DNA of 64,000 nucleotides, taken from NCBI RefSeq assembly GCF_900100965.1, contig NZ_FMUJ01000003.1, positions 310,001-374,000 on the forward strand, read 5' to 3'. The DNA comes from Variovorax sp. EL159 (GTDB lineage: Bacteria; Pseudomonadota; Gammaproteobacteria; Burkholderiales; Burkholderiaceae_C). A model generated the notes under the pieces. It searched no databases. It had not been told where the DNA came from and worked only from the letters and a program-made list of their open reading frames with translations. Shown piece after piece: positions 61,401 through 64,000 of the stretch. How positions within the stretch are numbered: the first letter of the stretch is position 1; each line of letters opens with the position of its first letter. Both the position numbers and the translations under genes were made by a program.

Positions 61401-61504
61401 TGTCCACGCTGCTGACGCTGTTCATCCTGCCGACGCTGTACTTCGCGCTGGAGCGCTTCTTCGAGCGCAAGGGCTGGGGCAACCGCCCGCGCCGCGACCG
61501 CTAA
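58409..61504 (+). CDS. Heavy-metal-type RND efflux pump (CzcA/CusA family)
   Basis: 1031 residues, the HME-RND length. The heavy-metal signature of transmembrane helix 4 is present as AIDFGIIVDGAIVVMEA, with the proton-relay Asp residues. About twelve membrane segments and two large periplasmic loops fit the family. It should export a cation from the periplasm or cytoplasm using the proton gradient. The exact metal is not predictable. The last base of its stop codon is the first base of the next ATG (TAATG). Confidence 0.93.
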   Translation: MINLIITQFFRRRHLAWAMSIALVLFGAWSWTQMTVEAYPDLGDVTVQVTTQVNGLAAEEIEQQITTPLERALSNTPGLASIRSSSTFGLSLINLNFKDGTDDYFARQRVTERIGQVSLPSGAQPGLGPVAGPAGEIYRYTLESDTKNLMELSEIQRWKVIPALKQVAGVVDINNFGGFTKEFQLELDPARMQKYGLVLNDVVTAINNNSANAGGGRIARGDQSYVVRGIGQIHTLDDLGTVVVTQSSGSPVLVRDLGRLQFGHQERGGILGKDTNPDTIEGIVLMLKYENPSRVLEGVHKKIDELQAQLAPMGVKIVPYIDRDDLVKLTVDKVTHTVLEGMALVCFVLILFLGSPRSAVVAAVAIPMSLVTVFIVMHFTRMPANLFSLGAIDFGIIVDGAIVVMEAILRRREEEPNATLTEGNILETVSHVSGPIFFATLIIITAYFPLFAFERAEGKLFKPMAFTVGYALVGALLCALTLIPSLAYVALRKPSKPFVNKPLVWLTGAYRRVLSHLLNVPAIAYGLSALALAAVLVLGATAGREFLPDIDEGALWLQVQLPSGLSLDKASEMATEMRHVLLEYPEVSYVVTQLGRNDDGTDPWTPSHMEVPVGLKPYDEWPAGVNKAAFVRTLTERFAKMPGFDVGISQPIIDGVNDAVGGAHSPLVLRIYGDDLKESRRIGNQIVELLGTVRGTASASLFQEPPIPQVVIQLNREAAARFGVNANDVANLIQTGIGGAPVITVYAGNRTYNVSVKLPKSAKGNTEAIGALLLNSSSGAKVPLSQVADVRLQTGESTISHEMNERQITVRVDNRDRDLASYLVEAQERIGKEVKFDTTKFRLQWAGQFENQQRAQARLAVSLAVVVSIMAVLLFFQFGKIRQVVLILGVVPMAMLGGLIAVHVAGETLNVATAVGFIALFGVSIQNGIIMVANFRRVRGEGLELQASVLEGAAERLRPVLMTATVASIGMLPAALATGVGTDVQRGLATVVVGGLVVSTLLTLFILPTLYFALERFFERKGWGNRPRRDR

Positions 61505-63057
61505 TGACAAGGCCCATCCATCCCATGACAACGAGAAGCTTCGTGCCCGGCGCCGCAGCGACGGCCGCAGCCGGCATTGCATTGCTGCTGGGCGGCTGCG
61601 CCGTCGGCCCCGACTACGTGCGCCCGCCGCTGGCCCTGCCCGCGCAGTACACCGCCGCGCCCCCGACCACCCAGCAGGCCGAAGGCGTGCCGCTGGCGCG
61701 CCTGTCGCCCGACCTCGACGTGCCCGCACAGTGGTGGCAGGCCTTCCGCTCCGAGCCGCTGAATGCACTGGTCACGCAGAGCCTGGCCGGCAATCCGACC
61801 ATCGAGGCGGCCGATGCCGCGCTGCGCGTGGCGCGCGAGAACGAGGCCGCCAACCAGGCCGCGTTCTGGCCGACCGTGGCGCTGAACTACTCGCCCACGC
61901 GGCAGCGCGTGGCAAGCACCGTGGCGAGCCCGGTGTCGTCCAACGCCAACCTGTACACGCTGCACACGGCGCAGGTGACGGTGTCGTACACGCCCGACGT
62001 GTTCGGCGCCACGCGCCGGCAGGTCGAGGGCGCGCAGGCACAGACCGAGCAGCAGCGCTTTCAGGCATTGGCCGCGCGGCTATCGCTGAGCAGCAACGTG
62101 GTGGCGGCCGCCATCACCGAAGCCTCGCTGCGCGCGCAGCAGCGCGCCACGCTGGCGATCATCGATGGCCAGAAAGAGATGTTGCAGGCCTTCCGCAAGC
62201 AGCAGGCCCTGGGCCAGGTGGCGCTGGCCGACGTCGATACGCAAGAAGCCTCTCTGGCCGCCACCGAGGCCACGCTGCCGCCAATCGACAAGCAACTCGC
62301 GCAGCAGCGCAACCTGCTCGCCACGCTGGCCGGCCGCTACCCCAGCGAGGGCGTGACGGCGCATTTCGAGTTGGATGCGCTCCAGTTGCCGAACGAACTG
62401 CCGCTGACGCTGCCGTCCACTTTGGTCGAGCATCGCCCCGATGTGCGCGCGGCCGAGGCGCAGCTACAGGCCGCCAGCGCCGGCATCGGCGTGGCCGTCG
62501 CGGCGCGCCTGCCCAACGTGACGCTGGGCGTGAACGCCTACGGTTCATCGGCCTACACGCTGTCGGATCTGTTCAAGTCGTCGTCGCTGTTCTGGACGAT
62601 TGCCGGCAGCGTGACACAACCGCTGTTCGACGGCGGCGCGCTCAAGCACCGCGAAGCGGCCGCCCGCGCCTCGTTCGACCAGGCTGCGGCGCAGTACCGC
62701 GCCACCGTGCTGGCCGCGTTCCAGGACGTGGCCAACACGCTCGAAGCCATCGACGCCGACACCCGCGCGCTGCAGGCCGCCATCAAGGCCGAGCGCACCG
62801 CGTCGCAGAGCCTTGCCCGCACCCGAAAGCAGGTGCAACTGGGCGATGCCAGCGCGCTGTCGTTGCGGCTGGCGCAGCAGGCCCAGCAGCAGGCGCTGTT
62901 GAACCTCGTGCAGGCGCGCGCGCTCCGGCTGACCGACGCGGCCGCCCTCTTCCAGGCCCTCGGCGGCGGCTGGTGGAATGCGCCGCCGGACGGCGTGGCC
63001 GCTGTTTCTGCTTCACACTCATCCATCGCAACTGCATCGAAGTCCACATCGCCATGA
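61504..63057 (+). CDS. Outer-membrane efflux lipoprotein (NodT/OprM type)
   Basis: 517 residues from ATG 61504; ATG 61525 is possible. The lipobox LLLGGC is followed by AVGPDYVRPP, the usual NodT opening. The two repeats of the TolC-like domain are seen, with EHRPDVRAAEAQLQAA and SVTQPLFDGGALKHR. It forms the outer-membrane duct for the RND pump. Its stop overlaps the start of the RidA gene as ATGA. Confidence 0.92.
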   Translation: MTRPIHPMTTRSFVPGAAATAAAGIALLLGGCAVGPDYVRPPLALPAQYTAAPPTTQQAEGVPLARLSPDLDVPAQWWQAFRSEPLNALVTQSLAGNPTIEAADAALRVARENEAANQAAFWPTVALNYSPTRQRVASTVASPVSSNANLYTLHTAQVTVSYTPDVFGATRRQVEGAQAQTEQQRFQALAARLSLSSNVVAAAITEASLRAQQRATLAIIDGQKEMLQAFRKQQALGQVALADVDTQEASLAATEATLPPIDKQLAQQRNLLATLAGRYPSEGVTAHFELDALQLPNELPLTLPSTLVEHRPDVRAAEAQLQAASAGIGVAVAARLPNVTLGVNAYGSSAYTLSDLFKSSSLFWTIAGSVTQPLFDGGALKHREAAARASFDQAAAQYRATVLAAFQDVANTLEAIDADTRALQAAIKAERTASQSLARTRKQVQLGDASALSLRLAQQAQQQALLNLVQARALRLTDAAALFQALGGGWWNAPPDGVAAVSASHSSIATASKSTSP

Positions 63058-63425
63058 ACATCATTCGCCACGAGATGGGACCACGCTTCAGCGAGATGGT
63101 GGTCGTCGACCTCGGCACGGCACGCCTGCTCTACCTGTCGGGCCAGGTGGCCGAGAACCCCTCGCTCGACATCACGGGCCAGATGCGCGAGATCCTGCAC
63201 CACATCGACAGCATGCTCGCCACCCAGGGCGCCACCAAGAAAGACCTGGTGAGCGTGACCATCTACCTGCGCACCGTGGGCGACTACGCCGCGATGAACT
63301 CGGTGTGGGACGAATGGGTGCCCGTGGGCCACACGCCGGCGCGCGCCACGGTCGGCGCCAAGCTGATCGACTCCGAGTACCGCATCGAGATCCAGGCCAC
63401 GGCCGCGATCGGGCCGGCACCATGA
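63054..63425 (+). CDS. RidA-family (YjgF) protein
   Basis: 123 residues. The segment YLSGQVAENP and the EYRIEIQATAAI end, with the Arg that binds the imine carboxylate, support the Rid family. Active members hydrolyse reactive enamine/imine intermediates from amino acid enzymes. Its presence after an efflux operon, coupled by ATGA to the outer-membrane gene, is unusual. Confidence 0.88.
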   Translation: MNIIRHEMGPRFSEMVVVDLGTARLLYLSGQVAENPSLDITGQMREILHHIDSMLATQGATKKDLVSVTIYLRTVGDYAAMNSVWDEWVPVGHTPARATVGAKLIDSEYRIEIQATAAIGPAP

Positions 63426-63754
63426 TCTCCAAGGGGCGCGTTGCCATGCTCTGGGCGCTGGCGCTCGGTGGCTGCACGGCCCTCGACGCGCATTCCTTCG
63501 ATCACGCGGAGGGCTGGCGCGCAGCGCAGGTCGTGAGCGTGGGGCAAGCGGGCGATCTGGCCGGCACGGCAGATCGCGATTGCGGCGCGGACGGTGGCGC
63601 CACGGCGCGCTACGCCGTCGTGCGCTATCGCAACGGCGGCGTGCACACGCGCTCGCTGGGCACGGGGCGCTGGCCTGCGGGGAGCGAGCCGAAGGTGGGC
63701 GATGCGGTGCACGTGAACATCCTTGATTGCACCGCGCCGCTGGCGCTGCGCTGA
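63422..63754 (+). CDS. Small putative lipoprotein
   Basis: 110 residues from ATG 63422, overlapping the RidA stop by ATGA. A short signal peptide ends at a lipobox-like LGGC (Cys18). The remainder is a compact domain with cysteines in DRDCGADGG and near the end in ILDC, which could form a disulphide. The family is not recognised. Coupling to the efflux-RidA chain is clear. Confidence 0.75.
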   Translation: MISKGRVAMLWALALGGCTALDAHSFDHAEGWRAAQVVSVGQAGDLAGTADRDCGADGGATARYAVVRYRNGGVHTRSLGTGRWPAGSEPKVGDAVHVNILDCTAPLALR

Positions 63755-63782
63755 AACCGGCCGCAAGGCCTGCCCCGCGTCC

Positions 63783-64000
63783 CTACTCCGCCGTCACCCC
63801 CGCCGTGCGGATGACCTTGCCCCACTTGGCAGTCTCCGCGGTGACGAAGGCATCGAACTCTTCGGGCGTGCTGCCCGCCGGAATCGTGCCCATGGCGTCG
63901 AGCTTCGCGCGCGTCTCGTCGCTGCGGATGATGCGTGCTACCTCTTCCGACATGCGCTTGACGACATCGCGCGGCGTGCCGGCCGGCGCCAGCATGCCCG
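63783..64000 (-). CDS. Bug-family (TctC-like) receptor, C-terminal fragment cut by the window edge
   Basis: The last ~72 codons of a Bug protein are seen, with the typical LAPAGTPRDVVKRM segment and the end AKWGKVIRTAGVTAE. The N-terminus lies outside the window. It is convergent with the small lipoprotein gene, 28 bases apart. It is the seventh Bug receptor of the window. Confidence 0.85.
   Translation of the reverse strand, partial: GMLAPAGTPRDVVKRMSEEVARIIRSDETRAKLDAMGTIPAGSTPEEFDAFVTAETAKWGKVIRTAGVTAE

Noticed and set aside
58172-61768. A nearly 1200-codon open frame on the minus strand opposite the RND pump
   Set aside because: It is antisense to a clear CzcA-type gene, its translation is low-complexity His/Arg/Gln-rich sequence, and such frames are common in high-GC DNA.
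1-64000. CRISPR arrays, tRNA or rRNA genes, intact insertion sequences or prophage genes
   Set aside because: No spaced direct repeats, cloverleaf-type sequences, transposase genes or phage structural genes were found on reading either strand.

Overview
This is a high-GC chromosomal window with dense same-strand operons and many ATGA-type stop/start overlaps. The gene content suggests a betaproteobacterium of the Comamonadaceae, most like Variovorax. The grounds are seven Bug-type (TctC-like) solute receptors, BKACE (DUF849) enzymes, OruR-like AraC regulators, a Comamonadaceae-type porin and the mltG-tmk-holB-pilZ-tatD order. The genus is an inference from gene content, not from a marker gene. 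No rRNA, tRNA, CRISPR array or intact insertion sequence was seen.

Layout. (1) 1-11.1 kb: the start of a MalT-like regulator, an AraC regulator, a small serine hydrolase, a porin and a quinone oxidoreductase. Two AraC regulators follow, each beside a BKACE gene; the second set also has a Bug receptor and a TauD-type dioxygenase. Three intergenic sites carry the same tandem 21-bp-period operator. (2) 11.4-16 kb: CoA-transferase, a MaoC-like protein, a crotonase, two Bug receptors and a convergent LysR gene. (3) 17-23.3 kb: two adjacent acyl-CoA dehydrogenase genes (possibly subunits of one enzyme), an alpha-methylacyl-CoA racemase and a large LAL-type (MalT-like) LuxR regulator, divergent from the LysR gene. 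(4) 23.3-39.3 kb: three transcription units, each preceded by the same 19-bp box (CTAGCC-N6-GGCTAGTG type). They encode at least one complete acyl-CoA activation and beta-oxidation set: ligase, LCAD-like dehydrogenase, MaoC pair, SDR and SCP-x-like thiolase. Paralogues of several steps are present, and one MaoC-like gene carries a frameshift. (5) 39.6-52 kb: a trimeric-autotransporter-like adhesin with four 32-residue Gly-rich repeats, a DUF2726 protein, an ankyrin protein, the housekeeping tatD-pilZ-holB-tmk-mltG cluster, ygfZ, a lipoprotein, a thioesterase-GNAT fusion, an HSL-type esterase and an iron alcohol dehydrogenase. (6) 52-54.9 kb: an AT-rich leader followed by a secreted S10 carboxypeptidase and an EF-hand-like protein. 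(7) 55-64 kb: a two-component system divergent from a metal-type RND efflux operon, then RidA and a small lipoprotein, ending in a partial Bug receptor.

How the genes fit together. The first 39 kb looks like a catabolic island for carboxylic acids that are taken up, loaded onto CoA and shortened by beta-oxidation. The racemase, SCP-x-like thiolases and two-subunit MaoC hydratases suggest branched or ring-bearing side chains (steroid or isoprenoid-like), but the substrate cannot be read from sequence. The most notable new signals are two putative operator families: the LAL box at three promoters, and the TGTCCC-N6-GCAA tandem repeat at three AraC-linked sites.
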